Source: Pithys albifrons albifrons
Lineage: Eukaryota; Chordata; Aves; Passeriformes; Thamnophilidae
Length of the DNA: 64,000 bases
Assembly: GCF_047495875.1 (NCBI RefSeq)
Contig: NC_092474.1
Coordinates: forward strand, 4,171,001-4,235,000
Direction: 5' to 3'
Positions 13,901-28,900 of this stretch are shown piece by piece. Each line of letters starts with the position of its first letter. The stretch's first letter is position 1. Under the pieces are notes generated by a model that worked only from the letters and a program-made list of their open reading frames with translations, was not told the origin of the DNA and did no database searches. Made by a program: the position numbers and the translations under genes.

Positions 13901-16900
13901 TTTTCTACTTTGCAAAACCATCAAATGGACTATTCTAGTATGTTTTTTTTAATCTTAACTTGGATAAAACACTGAGGGAATCTGTGTCTGGAAGTCATCT
14001 TCCACAGCATGTATGAATATGTAACAGCAAAGCACTAATGCAGGAAAATACAGTGAAATAAAAATTTCCAGCATTTAAATATAGGCAGTGATCCCTCTCT
14101 CCCAATTCTTATTTCACAGAAACTTCATCCTAACACTTTACTTAATTTTGATGATTAATTATTCTGACTGAGTAACATCTTGCACCTAAGAAATGCTTTG
14201 TATTAACACTTACTGCTAGAAATTATAGAAAATGTATTATCTAAAACTTCAGGCTCATCAGTCTCTTTTGGTGAGTTACTGCTTATTTATCAGGAGTCTG
14301 CATTTCAGTTATTGCTTGAAGGGAAAAACAACAGATCCACAGCAACTCTTCCAGGGTTTGGCTGTGGAATATTCAGACTCCGGTGCAACAAGTCGCTGGC
14401 AGCTCTGAGCAGCACAGACAAATATTCAGCAAGGCTGACACCTAGTACGAGTTTCCTGAACTGCAAATGGATGGGAGGCAGCAGCAGAGCTTCACAAAAG
14501 GCAGAGTGACACCCAGGGCTTTGGGAGAGCCTAAGGAAAACTGCTGAGAGGAAAAGCCAAGTGTCCACACAGACACAGGCATGTACCAGAAAATAAACCT
14601 GACCTTTGGAAGGGCAAGGTCTAAGGAGTCCTTGTTTTCTTACCTGGGGATTTGAAAATAGCAGTCCTGTTTCCTTATGTTTTATTATTGCTGCATTCCC
14701 TGGAATGTTCCTTGCCAGCACTGGAATATTTAAATCCATTGCCTAGAGGAATATATATAAAAAAAAAAAAGTAACAGTTTAAAAGGATTCAGGGATTTTG
14801 AGATGCTTATGATGATAATTTTAAAATGAAAAGTAAAAACAACAAACCAAACCTCTTTCCCATCTCTCCAATTTTTTAACTGAAAAATATCTTGTCTAAA
14901 GTGACCTCCTACAGGGAATTTCTTTGACATATTTTTTTAATGTTTTTGTTAGTCTCGTAACTTGGAGCATGTTATCAGAAGCAATCAATGCAGAAAGTAT
15001 GGATAGCTACTTCATCAGTTATTCTTTTCCACCTCAAACTATGCAGTTTGTTTCCCACTGGAAGCCCTGAACATATGGCAGGCTTGAGAAGGATAAAATT
15101 AAAGTTCAGCTCAAAGGTTGTCACCATAACTCCTTCCCTTATTGTGCATGGACAAGTAATTAGTTCATAGCACAAAAACCAGTGAAGTGTCTGTTCTCTT
15201 GATCCATTAAAACATGTTTTTCACAGATTTTCTGTGACATGCAGAATTTGAGAGATGTGAACAGCTCAACAACAGTGAAGGGAACCCTGGAAGTCACTTG
15301 GCACTTTCTCCACATTTCTGCTTCCTATGGATCATAAAGGGCTCTGGCAAAAGCTTTTCCTTTGAGATCACCTGTTGCTCCAGCCTTCCTTGAACCTGGA
15401 GCATTGAGGGACTGCAGGGGAAGGATGCAGGGATGCAGCAGCTGACTGAACTACACTGAGGAGAGGAGAGGAAAGGTTATGTTTTCAGAACACTTCATGC
15501 TTTCAAAACATAGTATCTACAAAGCTACTGGTATGAGACTCCTCAGAGACCAGGGAATACACCTGAAGAATGTATTTGTATGTGTGCATGGCTGTATATA
15601 CATAAAACAAGGCAAGGTGGGGTCTCAACATGCAGCATTTCAGCTGCCTGCAGAAGCAGCATCCATTAAAGCTGGGAAACCATTCCCAGGAGAACTAATG
15701 CCTGGCCACCTTAAAAAACACAGCTTAGAGTCTGAAGTACCCAGTGTGCAAACCCTGGCCACTCAACCCTGTCACTCATGGATATCCTAATGTGAAGCTT
15801 TAATTACTATTGATGAATTGGGAAGTCTTGAGATGCACTGACTGTAAACCCAGAAATATTCATATTGTACAATTATCACAGTGTCAAATGAGAAACAAAT
15901 TCACTCCTCCAAATCTTCAATCTGTTTCCTACTGATTCCCTGTCACTCCACAGTGAATGCATTTTTAATTGCTGTCATTACACTCCTGGATGAGGAGCAA
16001 TTTTGCTTCAGTCTACAGAGCAAAAAACAAAACTCCAAGAAGAAAGAGATGGTTTTTTTTATAGTTTGGACAAAACTGAAGACAAAAATACCCTGGCTGA
16101 TAATGTACAGGACTGATTATATTTTTAAAAGGGAGGGCCTGCTGGGACTTCGCAACATATTTTAGTAACTTTAAATATCCAAGAAAAACACTGTTTAAAT
16201 CACCACTGCAGATGTATTTATTCTGGACATAGCAATCCTATAGTCCTTCTGGCACAAACATCTGCTTTGCAGCAGTTAGCTCTAAAAATAACAATAATAA
16301 CCCTTAATGATATAAACTGTTCTACACTTTCTAACAGAAACTACTGGATTAGCTGGAGGCAATTCAGACAGGTTAATGAAGTGAACATAAAACAGAACAA
16401 ATTCAAAATATAAAAACTACAGACTAGATCCTGCATTTATCTGACTAAAGTTGTTGAGATAAGATTTTTTTTTTAATTAAAAAGTCATTTTTGAGAGAAT
16501 CACAAACTATTCTGAGTTGGAAGGGACCCACAATGATCATCAAATCCAACCCTTAAGTCAATGGCCCACACAGGGGATTGGAGGAAATACAGCTTTTGTT
16601 GATGCACAAACTATTTTGTCATTTGCTCTGACTTCACAGTTAAACAAATCCTTTTTCCAAAGGCAGAATTAGAAAACATATCATGACAGCATGTACATAT
16701 CAGTACAGCAGCTTTCACAGAACTTCCAAGTCCCCCAGGGAATGAGAGATACCAGGGCCCCACTCTGCCTGACAGGGTGGGAATCTGCAGCTTGAGGAAG
16801 CTGCTCTTGGCTCTAATTACACAAGGGGAGCCCTGACACTGGATCCCACTGAAGCAGCAACAATCTCTAAGAGTGCCAGAATTTCTGATTCAGCTCTTTT

Positions 16901-19900
16901 GGAGCTCTTGCTTTTCACAGGCTTAAATGCCCTGGTGTGCTGGCTGCTGACCTCGATCAAACACCTTCAATGAATAGGGAATGAAGGTGTTTTACTTGAA
17001 CTTTTGGACTGAAAATTAAGAGCTTGGTAGTGGCAGTGAAGTGTGAGGACATGCACTGTCCCCTGACTAAGGCCCTCCCCTCCCCTTGCTGTATTTCTCC
17101 TTTTAAAAAACCAAAACTGGAAGAGTATTTCATGTCTGGCCACCTTCCAAACAAGCAATTGTCCATTCAAGAGAAAGAGCACCATTAGGGAGAGAAAGAA
17201 AGAGAGAGAGGAGGGAAAGAAGGAAGGAAGGGAGGAAGAGATACAGAAAGAAAAAGAAGGAAAAGGAGAGAAGGAAAAGAGAGAGAGGAGGGAAAGAAGG
17301 GAGGGAGGGAGGAAGAGATACAGAAAGAAAAAGAAGGAAAAGGAGAGAAGGAAAAGAGAGAGAGGAGGGAAAGAAGGGAGGGAGGGAGGGAGGAAGAGAT
17401 ACAGAAAGAAAAAGAAGGAAAAGGAGAGAAGGAAAAGAGAGAGAGGAGGGAAAGAAGGGAGGGAGGGAGGAAGAGATACAGAAAGAAAAAGAAGGAAAAG
17501 GAGAGAAGGAAAAGAGAGAGAGGAGGGAAAGAAGGGAGGGAGGGAGGGAGGAAGAGATACAGAAAGAAAAAGAAGGAAAAGGAGAGAAGGAAAAGAGAGA
17601 GAGGAGGGAAAGAAGGGAGGGAGGGAGGAAGAGATACAGAAAGAAAAAGAAGGAAAAGGAGAGAAGGAAAAGAGAGAGAGGAGGGAAAGAAGGAAGGGAG
17701 GGAGGAAGAGATACAGAAAGAAAAAGAAGGAAAAGGAGAGAAGGAAAAGAGAGAGAGCTTAGCACAGTTTAAAAATTGTCTCAAGATATGTTCATTTGCT
17801 TCTGGTTTTGAAAGCTACATTGCTGATGACTGATGGAATTGAATGCTAAATTTACATTTAATTTTCTGTAATTTCTGAACTCTAAAGGGAAAGACATTTG
17901 TTTGGTCTCATAGACTTGGAGGGTAGTAACTGCTACATAAGAAAACTTTCAGGTCCCAAAACACACAGGTACCAAGGAGTTATAGCTACTGAAAGACAGA
18001 ACAGATGGCCAAATACTTTAGATGCAGGGCTGCCTTTACACCAGCTAGTCTTAAACAAATGGATTGGGCTGTAAATAATTACTGCATGAAGTGGCTTAGA
18101 ATTTAATTTAGATACTTAGTCTATTTTAAGCAGTAAAAAGAATCATTTGCATTGTTGAAAATATGTATAATTTACTGACCCAGGTTCCACAAATAATAGC
18201 CTAAAATAACATTTTAGTCCATTGGCCATCTGTTTTGTTACATTATTGTGACTGCAAATGTGTTTTAGAGCCATTGCAGAAGGATGCAGGGTGCACATTT
18301 CAGCTGTGGCAGATTGTTACCCAATAAGCCCATCCAGGCAGCAGTGTCAGGCTTAGAGAGTAAATACAGGGTTTATTTACTACTCTGTCTTCTGGATTAG
18401 CCCTCATTTTCTTCCTTCAAGCCTCTGCATCTTTTTGGTGGCTCTTTAGTTTTACTGCTTTACAACTCTTTATTTTTTTTTTATTTTCATAATTTCCTAT
18501 GGCTTTTATTCTAAACTACTAGGCCTGTGCTTCATTTGTTGTCCAAGACTGGATTTTGCCTTGGAGCACAACAGAGTCTGTCCAACTTCCTTATCTATCC
18601 TGATTTTTTTTTAATTGGCTTCTTTTTGGTAAAGCATAACAATCTAATGATTTTTACAACAGCTGGAATACTCCTGAGAGAACAGATGAAGTGCTCCAAT
18701 GAAACAGTGCTGGAGTCAAAACTTTCTTCTTACCAGCTACATTGGGAACATAAAAACCTTCCAGTAGCAGTGCCTTTTTCACCATCACATGCCCAGGAAT
18801 GTGCAAAACTCCTCAGCTCTCTGAGGAAGAGATGGATTTTGAATGTTTGCTATGATGTTTGTTTTCTCTTCTTCAAATGCCAGACAGAAACTAGATCAGT
18901 TACAGCAAAATCTCTGAGATATCAGTACTAGCTGACAAAATAATTAGTTATGGGTTTTAGTTCTTTCATACCTTAAGGCAGGTTGAAATAGATGTGATTA
19001 TTTATCTAATTTATCTATTATATATTTCTCTCATACTAAAATACTGTTTATAGATTCATGACCTTGTTAAATGCTGAGCTTTGAAGAGAATGAAAGTTGC
19101 ACTTCCAAAGTCAAGACTTTTTTCTCCAGCCTAGGACCAGAAGATTTTTATACTTGGTTTTCTGCCTTGTTACTTAACAAGATCTTAGCAGATGGCCCTA
19201 AGTAATCTACTAATATGCAAAAAATACATATATATATAATATACATAAATTCAACATGAAAAAATAAAAGGAATACTACTTGATGATTCATCTTAATAAA
19301 TACTTTTTTTCTGATCTAAGAAAAACATCCAAATGCAGGAAGCTAACACTGCAAATGTATATAAAGACATCCTGCATAGAATAATCTTTGGCCAAAACAG
19401 TCTTGTAATTCTAAGAGAGAATAGAAATAAGAGAAAAATATAACAGGAAGTATTTAGTATTCTGTCTGTGTAGTAATTTCTTTGTTGGGTTTTTGAGGGT
19501 TTGTTTGTTTGATTTGGTTTCTATGTTTTTGGTTTTTTTTTTTTGCTTTTGTTTGTTTTTCTTTTTGATAGGTCTGGGTATGAATTGTGAATAAATTACT
19601 CAAGTAACTGTGAGGTGGAAACTTAAAAGAACAGTTTTCCCACTAGTGATGGTGTTTGCCTATTGAATAGCCCTCATAGGATAACTGAACAGTTCTGCCA
19701 CAGAGAGCAGGGCTCCAGTAAAGCTTTCCTTGTTGATTTAGTCTTACAGTTATCAGATTCAAAAGTTGTAGGAATTGCAACTTCAAAAGAGGAGAGCAAA
19801 AATCAATAATTTCTGAAGCAGCTCAACATTACTTGTGAGGTAAACTGGCATTATCTGTTTAGCTTTGAGTTACCACATATTGTTAAGACACTGAACTTAC

Positions 19901-22900
19901 AAAATTGCTCCCTCTCCTGATAAAAGCTGAGAAAAGTGCTTTTTAACTGCTCCCACCTGATGGGAAAATTTGGAGGAAAAAACTCTACCAATTGTCCCAT
20001 CAGCCCTGAGTTTACATAACAATTTGTATCAGACCAAGCACATTTGCACTTCTGTTGCAGATGCTGCATCTCTTCAGGCTTTCTGGTCTGCCTTTTTCTT
20101 CCTCTTTAGCTCACTAGAAATAAATCAGGTTGATTTTTGGTCAGCTGTTCTGTGAGTTCTGAGTGGAACACGGAGCTGGGGAGGAGGAGGAGGTGACAGT
20201 CACTTAACAACTTCTCTGAGTCACTGACTCAGCTGTGCACTGTGTTGGTAAATCCATCTCATCTCAACCACCAAACACACCAAGTTTGTCTCACCTGGCA
20301 CACTGGGAAGTGTGGAAATGCCACAGTCCAGTAATTGCTGTTACAGACTGTTGTTGCTGTGAGAGAGCATCTGCTTCCACCTCTGAGCACTGGCATTTTA
20401 GAAGGGAAATACATATTTACTACCTTACTATCATCTGACTTTCCTAATTCTTACAATGCTCACTCAGTTCTTACTTAGGAAGACTTTCAGCTGTGTGGAA
20501 GAAAAGCATGCTGGAAATACAACATGTGATTACTCCTTAGACACAGAAACAGCAGATTCATTAATACAAATAATGGAATTGTTTCTTTGATCTTCTCAGA
20601 TTGTGAAGAACTAACATTCAGCAGTCACCAAAATATATCTGCCCAAAGAACTTCTGCTTTAAGTACACTTATTATTTTCTTAGAAAGTATTTAATCCCAA
20701 GCAGTGCCCTACTTTGACAGGTATGAAATAAAACTGGTTATTAATTTTCAATACTGATGGCAAAAAAATTAACTGAGCGTGTCATTCATTCATTAATCAT
20801 TTCAGAAGTAAACAACCAAATACAGCTCTTGGATTGCTTTTTGAAAGGATGTAAAAATAAATGAAAGTCCCTTCTAGCAACATTATAAGGAAGTGGATGT
20901 TGAATCAAGCCCAGTGACAGCCCCAGTAAATCAGAATGATTTCTACAACTCAGGTCTGTATTGTTAATTTAACAGGACTGATAAAATTACATTCTGTCCT
21001 TTAAAAATAAATAGACAAAGCATTAAAAACTGTCAGTTCAAGGGAAGAAAACCTTAATTGCTAACACTTGCAAAATATTTTAGTTTTGTCTTCACCAGCT
21101 TTGAAACATGGGCATAAAATGTTGACACACATTTCCAGTGACAAAAGAAGATTTCAGGTTCGCTATAACCTCACTGAACAACCTTTCCTACTCTAGGATG
21201 CAATTACCTCCAGAATTGCAGCAGACATCCCTTCTGAAATGGAGCTGTTCACCACGGCAAAGCACCTTTTCACAGCAGCATGGAGCTCCTCCTGTGGCAG
21301 CTCTGGCAGCAAATGTACTCCAGGGGCCCTGGAAACCAAAACACACCAACAGGACACCTCCTAAGAACGAGCTCTGACAATCTGTTCCTCACACAGCAAG
21401 TTGTGCATGTTCATTTGTATATCCAGGATTTTAAAAGCTGGGCAGCCAACTGCTTCCATTTAGCAAATAGAAGGTTTAACAGTAACTTCTTACCTTTTAA
21501 CTTTTTCCTTAACTTCAGCTGTAAAAAGGGGATCCACCTGGAAAGGAGCACACACAGAGGAATATGGCACCCCCTTAAGGACTATGGCATTTGTTTGAAA
21601 CACCCAGAAAAGAAAAATAAATTCTAGCACATTTTTGTACTCAAATATTTAGATGAGTGAATGTGCTGAGCTTTAAAATGACCCCACAGACCTTTAACTG
21701 GGTGGCTACACTTGATTCTTCTGTATCTCTTTAACCTGAGTGGCTGCTCTCAGATGGCCCTGGGCTAACACCATTCAAAGGTCTGGTTTCACTTGCTGAG
21801 GAACTGATGTGCCAAGTGACTGTCCCTTTTGCACCGAGGATGTGAGGAAGGAAAGGAACCTCCCAGGCTTGAGTTAACTCAGATGTAACTGAGACAGCCA
21901 GAGAGATGTCATGCACTGACAGGAACAGTTGCTTGCAAACTAAATAAACACAAAATTGTAAAACACAGTAAAACATGAAAGCACCCCAGAGTTATTAAAA
22001 AGTTGTCTAAGATGGGTGATTAACTCCAGTAGGTTTATTTACAAAGCTTAACTACATCTGCTGTTTTCATTTAACATGATTAAAAGAAATAAACAGAACT
22101 TGAAAATCCTTAACTAGACATGAAGAACAGAACTAGACTTTTTTTATTAAGGCTGATTGACTATATATGATTACTATATGTTAGTTTACAGCAGGTGTAA
22201 GACTGAGAACAACATGAGGGGGTTTTTTAAATGTATGTTAATATTTTGGGTTTGGTTGGGTTTTTTCAGATTATGAGATAGACAACACAAAGCATTTTAG
22301 AAAACTGTTTTGGCAAAAAGTCAGGTAAAAAAAGTTTGGCAGAAATAACTATTATTGTGTATTTTAAACACAAGGTAAATTATTTCATGAGAACAGGGCT
22401 TCATAAATTAAAAGAGTCAAGTGAATCATTTGTATTAAGGAATGAATTCCTACCAAACACAGAAAACAGCTTTAAAAATATTTTTGGTAACAGCAGGGGA
22501 GAAAATCAAGTGCCCTTTCCTGAAGCACTACCTGATCCTGGCAATGGAGTACAACACAGGTCCATAGAGTAAACCAATATGTCATGTCACAGGTTCCTTG
22601 GATATTTCATACTGAACTTCACAATTGCTATTTCTATATAAATATATTTTCAGCTTTTTCCCCCAAAGTACTATTTTGATGCTGAGTTCCTCTCAGAGTA
22701 ACTACACTCTATTTCCATTAAAATTGGCAGAGTACTTGCAAGTGATTTAACGAGTGGTGGGATTTGGTCTTTTGTTCTTGTACCTTCAGAAGGATCAGAA
22801 AAACTACAGCCTGTGACTCATAAAATTTGTAAGATATTAATTCCTATCCTATCTCCTTCAGTGGAAGCCAAGAAGTTGCCATCTGCCTCAGACAGAACAA

Positions 22901-25900
22901 TCCTTTAAGCTGCATTCTCCTATTGGTAAATATTCCAAGAATCTTGGCCTGAATAGGAAAATCCAGTGAAAATATTACTTTCAGGACGGGTGTAGCGATG
23001 ACTTGGAGAAGTGATTCCCCTGAGCTACATTTAGGAACTTGAGGGGGCACAGCTATCTAACCACAGGCTCAATATAACAGGAATTAGCTACAACATAAGC
23101 TGTTCAGTAAGTAGGAACAGCACTTAGGAGATGTGAATGCTTCCAAAGCCAAGTGACTGTGGCAACATGCCGAGGAAATCAGCCCAGGCTCTGAAAAAGC
23201 TACTGCAAAGAAAAGAATGTTGCTTCCACCCAGTGTGTCTCCATGATCCAGTTCTTCTGCAAGGTAGTGTTTGTTGCTACATTTTACTTTTGTTATTTAC
23301 CAATGTTGCAGGCAAATATGATCATCAGTTCCCCATCATTTGTTGAAACACCATCAATCCAGAGGCACAGCCTTCAAAGAGCTGCAAATTCCATCACTTT
23401 GTCAAAGATTAGAGGAAAGATCAGAGGAAAGCAGCTCCCATTGTGTGAACAGTTTCTATCAGAACAGATAAAATGACACGTGGAAAGGGGAGTGGGCACA
23501 TAGCAGGAAACCAGAACAGGCTGATATGCCATTGAACAGGTCCAGATATGCCATTAAGGAAGTTTTACTCTTCTGACAGGCAAAGAAACATCCGAGATGT
23601 GTTTGACAGTGCAGAAAGTCACAGATCAAACGCTGCACAAAGATAAAGGGGCCTGTTAAGCACAGAGCCTGCCATGATCAAAACCTAGCAAATCTTTTAT
23701 AAATACACAACATTAAAATGCTGCCACATAAGAATTAACTCAGACAGAAATAATGGTCCAGGAACATCTTTATAATGCTGGGACTCTCATAGACTTTGTA
23801 CGGAAAAAACAGGTCTTAGTACATTGAAAGTTCTGTCAGAATATCACCCAGAGAGTAGGAGTCAAGAACTTGAGGACTCTGCAAACACACTCAATACAGA
23901 CAGGGAAAATGTGCTCAGTTTCTTGAGTTTCTGAGATTTTGGTAGCATCACTGTGAAAGGATTCACCTTTTCTCACAGCAGCAGGTAACCCTGACCCCAC
24001 ACTACAACATTTATCTGATTGTTGAATGGGCTCAACAAGACCCAGCTTCTCCCAGAACTGCAAACACAACCTGCCTGCAGCAAATGCCCCTTCAAAAATA
24101 GAAGATCCTTGTGAACATCCTAAACACAGCCATACTCTAAATGCTTCAGGAAATTCAGTGTCTCCTGGCTTAATGTGTAGCTCCACTACTGCAATTTGGG
24201 ACAACTGACAACTTGCAAAAATTAGTTTTAACGCAGCCAAAAACATTTGGCAACTAGGATCTAAACTAACAAAACTTCAGGTCTAAAAGGAAAATAAATA
24301 ACCTTTTTAAGACACATTTGAATGGCTCACTTTACCATTTTTAACAAAAATTTCATTTTCAGGGGTTTCTTTCCTGAAGAACAAGCAAACAAAGGATTAG
24401 AAGGGTTGTCAGCTTAATGGTAGCAGGAGCTCTTACCTTTTAAAAATTGTCTCAGTGAGCAGGACACAGGATGTAGCTGGCAGAATTTCATATTCCTCAG
24501 CAGGATAAGGAATTTGAAATTTTATCTTTTTCTCCTACCTGATTTTCCTAATTACTGTGCTCTAGGATATTCCTGAGCAGGGTGTTAGACTTTCTCTTTT
24601 TAGTTTAATTAACAGCTGCTTCATTTTCAAAGGAGCCCAGAAAACACACAGAAGGTCCCAGCCATCATTGCAGAGAGATGGCTACACCCCTCCACCTGTG
24701 GAGGAGGCACTTATTGCCCTAAAACTGGCACAAAAGGCATGGAACCAAGTTGGACAGAGGGCCAAATAGCTGTCAGTGGAAAACAGTATCATTGCAAACA
24801 CAGCAGTGGCCTGTACTATCTACAAGAATGGTTAAGAAACACACAGAGAGGGCTCTCAGAGGTCACCCAGCAGCTGAACTCAAGTTTGGGGGCCTTAAGT
24901 TTTTTAAAAAGTTTCATAAGCTCCTATTCTTGGACTACAGAGCTGCTGAAAATTAGCTATTGTTCCAAATTTCGTTATAGAAATTAACAAAAGGAAAAGT
25001 GGAAGTGAAGACAAATGGCAAAAATTTTAAATTACACAGGGCCCCATCCTGTAATGTTACCTGGATTGCACTATTGGAGACAATCATGCATAGAATAATA
25101 TGTAATTTTATGGAGGCAAATATATAATCTTATGGAAACAAAGCAGAAAATAGTGTGTGGGCCTTTGTTCTTTCTGTTCTTAATTAATATAATCTTAATG
25201 TGTGGTTTTTTAATATCCACAGTAAAAATTACATGCTTCATAGATACTGGCCCTGATTTCCTTAAGACTTTTGTGGTTGGAGAATTAACATGAATAAGAA
25301 AAGTACAGCTGAATACCAATAGAGCTGGGAGGTATTTTCATCCTTTAGCAATATTTTAGTACTATGGGAGAAATATGTTTTAAGGAGGTTCATTCCTTGC
25401 CTGTGCACTGCCACAGGGTTATTTCTTCCTGGGAAAAGTGAAGCAAATTTAAAAAGATGACTAAAATGTTTAAAATCCTCACTGGAGGCAGCAAGTGCAT
25501 CTTTTGATTCTAAAGCACAGCTTCATTACACCTGCTCTAGATTTGTCTTCCACACCAGTTCACTTCCAAATCATTTTGTGTATTAGCGTGGAAAAAAAAA
25601 AGCAGATAAAATAAAAAGATAAAAACAGCTGTTAGGAATAAAACCCCAGGTCCCAAAATTTACAAAGAATAAAAAGGAATGAGAAAATAAAAAAACAGTT
25701 CCCATTCAGAGCCTATTTATTTTTTTATAAAGCAAACTGCCTGCAAGTGTTCAGGCTCAGGTGGAGATGAATCAGAGATGAGACTGATACAGAGAGTGGG
25801 GTTGGATTAAGGGTTGGACTTGATGATCCCGGAGGTCTCTTCCAACCCAACTGATTCTGTGATTCTGTGAGAGAACACATTACCCAGATGAAACAGTGAA

Positions 25901-28900
25901 GCTTTTAGTACTCTTGGAGCATCAGTGAGAGTTTGCTTCATGTGTCACAGCTGCCTCCTCAGACCTTTCCCACTGCTTAAATGAAGGCTACAGGCTGCCT
26001 TTTCAAGCCTTCTGCTGCTGTGGATCTACATGGAGAACACTGATTGCTTTCTCACAAGTGCTGCAATTAGTTTTGTGAGTTCAGCATAAAGTATGTCCCC
26101 TTGACGTAGGCAACACAGCAGAAGCAGAGGAAGCAGGACAGAGATACCAACTTCAAGATTCCTCGGAACTCAGTTTCTCCCAGGCTTTAGTGCACTGAGA
26201 TTCTAAATGTGAAACACTTCCCCGATTCTGTCAGCTCTGTGCTTGCTCTTGGGTGTCAGACAGAACCCAAACATCATTTTGCACCTGCTGACAACTGTTA
26301 ATTGTGTATGACTTGAGACTACCAGAAATGGCATCAAAACCTACATGGAATGGAACAAAGAGCAATCCTCCACGTGAACAAAAGACATAAGAACAGGGAT
26401 AACGAGCTCCTGAATCACCTTCACAGAACTGAAAATCCTCATTAGCAATGCCTGCGAAAAAGATTCTTCTAGGTGGCAATTACTGCCTTTCAAAATATTT
26501 GATAGGCTCATTTATGAATTAGTCCTATTGAAACAGGCACTTCTAATACTTAAATTGCAAGAGTATGCACTGTTAGGAGTTTGTGATTGTGTAAAGTCCC
26601 ACAGGTACAGAAACAGAACCCAGTATTAGAATCCAAATATTTTGATACTTTCTGTCTTCAGAACTTCTTTCTGTAATCAAATGAAACACTAAATGTTTTG
26701 TTCTAACACTCCCACAGACCATAATGGATTAATGCCATTATCAAGTCATGTGCTTGACTTAGACATAAAATTAGAGTAATCCAGCAGCAAATGCCCTTTA
26801 TAAAACCAGCCCGAACCTTCTATACAAAACAAAACAAAAATCAGAACATGTAAAACAAATCTACAGCTGTTGTAAACTATTTCAGAGGCATTGGTAAGAG
26901 TTGACATTAATAAACCCCTTACTGAATAGAGGGTATATCCTCTTAGAAAAACCCTCTTAGCTGTTTTCCCTTTGCAGGGCAGAAGCAGAGCTTGTGCTGA
27001 GTGAGACCCCTTTTAGCTGACAGCAGAACTCTGAATTTTGCTACTCCAGGCACTGGAATTGCTTCCACTTCCAGAGTTTAGACCTTTTGTGAGCTGCTAA
27101 ATTTGTACCTTCTCACCTCTGTAAAAGTTACAAGTCCCTTGACTTAGGTTCACCTCAGAAAGAATTATTGGGGTATCTCAGATGTAAGTAAATGGTAGTA
27201 TTTAGAAATAAGCAAAACAAAAATTAGGACAACTTACTGCAGGTCCAATAATGCCCAGATGGACACTGGGATCCTTTCTGTGCCAATCTAAAAGAGAAGA
27301 GTAACAACTTTTTTATTAATCAAAAGTATTCATCTTTAATTCTTTCTCTGAAATAATTGTAAATAGCTGCCATGAATACAGAAGAATGAGGCAAATATTG
27401 TATTACTACTTAAGAAACTGAATGTGCACCAGATTTCATGCTCAGCCCTCACATTACTCCTCAGAATTCAAATATTAGCATATCTGAAAGTTACTATTTA
27501 GCCTTTCTGCTTCCTGAGATCTCTGATGACTCAAGGGTTATTTAACTAAGCTCAGATATTAATTTTGAATCACTCAAGAGAACAATGCTCTGTATAATGC
27601 AGAGGATTCTGGCCACTAAGCCAAAATTCTGTAAAGGCACACGTGGAAGAAACTGCAACCATTACAATGACTACTCAATAATATGCACAAGAGAAATCTG
27701 CTGCTCCTTCAAACCTAGAGTGGAAAAAACCCCAATTACTTGAATAAACTACATTTGTTACTCAGCATCACGAGGTTTTAAAGGTCTATCAAAGTAAGTT
27801 GAATAGTGCAGGTTAAATTTCCAACTTGGAACACTGGAACCTTTTACAGACACAAACAGAACCTGGCAAAACATTCTCTTATGTGAGCCTGAGAAAACTT
27901 CAGCCCAGTTTACAGAGTTGAGCCAGAACAATGGGTGGTAAAATTTGTTTGCAACTTCAATGACATTAATTAGCACACATGCAAATCAATGTAACAGCCA
28001 CGGGACAGCAAGATGAAAAAAATTATTTTAAAGTACATGATCTTTTCTTTTGTCTCCCATCACTATTGTATGTAACAGCAAAACAGTTTTCTCAGCAAAT
28101 AAAACCATCAAATATTGCTTTGATTCCAATGCTCTGTTATTCCCAGCAGGATGGAAAAATGCAGCACAGAAATAATGTGTTGAACAGATCAATGGTTACA
28201 GAAGTTCTTTTTTAAAAATGTAAATATATCACGAATTTTTCTGCAATGAATAAACCAGCTCACAGCCAAATTTACAAACATAAAAGAAATGCATCTGATT
28301 GCAGTGACAAAACAAGGGTATTCAAATAGCCAGTACTTACCTGAAAAAACTTCTACTAAATACAGAGGGTCTTTGACTCTTCGAAGTCCACATATCAAAA
28401 GAAACAGATGTAAAGTGTCTGTATCTGTGGGAATGCCTGCAACAAATAATTTTAAATGCTGAACACTCAAAACTGTTCCAATAATGAGGACATACAGTTG
28501 GAAAAGCAGCAACAGGGTGGATTCTGGAAAATTAGCATTATTCCCTCATCAATCCTCAGATCATCTCAGTGGACATCATTTTACAGGGCACAGGAATTTA
28601 TTTCCAGAGGCAGTGAAGGTGCAGGACTTGAAGGTTGAACACCAGACCCCAGCTTTGACTGACCTGGCAACTAAACAACTTTGTGTTTCTCAATATTTCT
28701 ACCCATAAGAAGAATAAATTGGCATCCATATAAATAACTCACCAACTACTTTAAAGAGATTCTGAGGTTCAGTTAATCAATGGCTGTGGGGCTTAGAGCT
28801 CTTGATCCTGCACTTTTTGTTGCTAAAAATCAGGAAATGTCCCATAGTTCTCTATCCCCAATATGCCAGCACTGCTACAGAACAGCTAAACTAGGAGTTA

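Larger units (their letters stand above)
14743..21207 (-). other. GLT1D1: GLT1D1 intron 10
   Basis: 6465 nt. It contains a CR1 fragment (16494-16580), a polypurine minisatellite (17187-17757) and a T/G-rich low-complexity stretch around 19484-19572. No exon is seen on either strand. Confidence 0.75.

Noticed and set aside
17187..17757. CRISPR-like regular repeat
   Set aside because: The units are directly adjacent, internally repetitive and without unique spacers, in a vertebrate intron.
17130..17784. Minus-strand open frames of 211 and 199 codons rich in Leu, Phe, Ser and Pro
   Set aside because: They are translations of the CT-rich strand of the minisatellite, repeated with each 77/81-bp unit, in two overlapping frames. 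Nothing indicates a gene.
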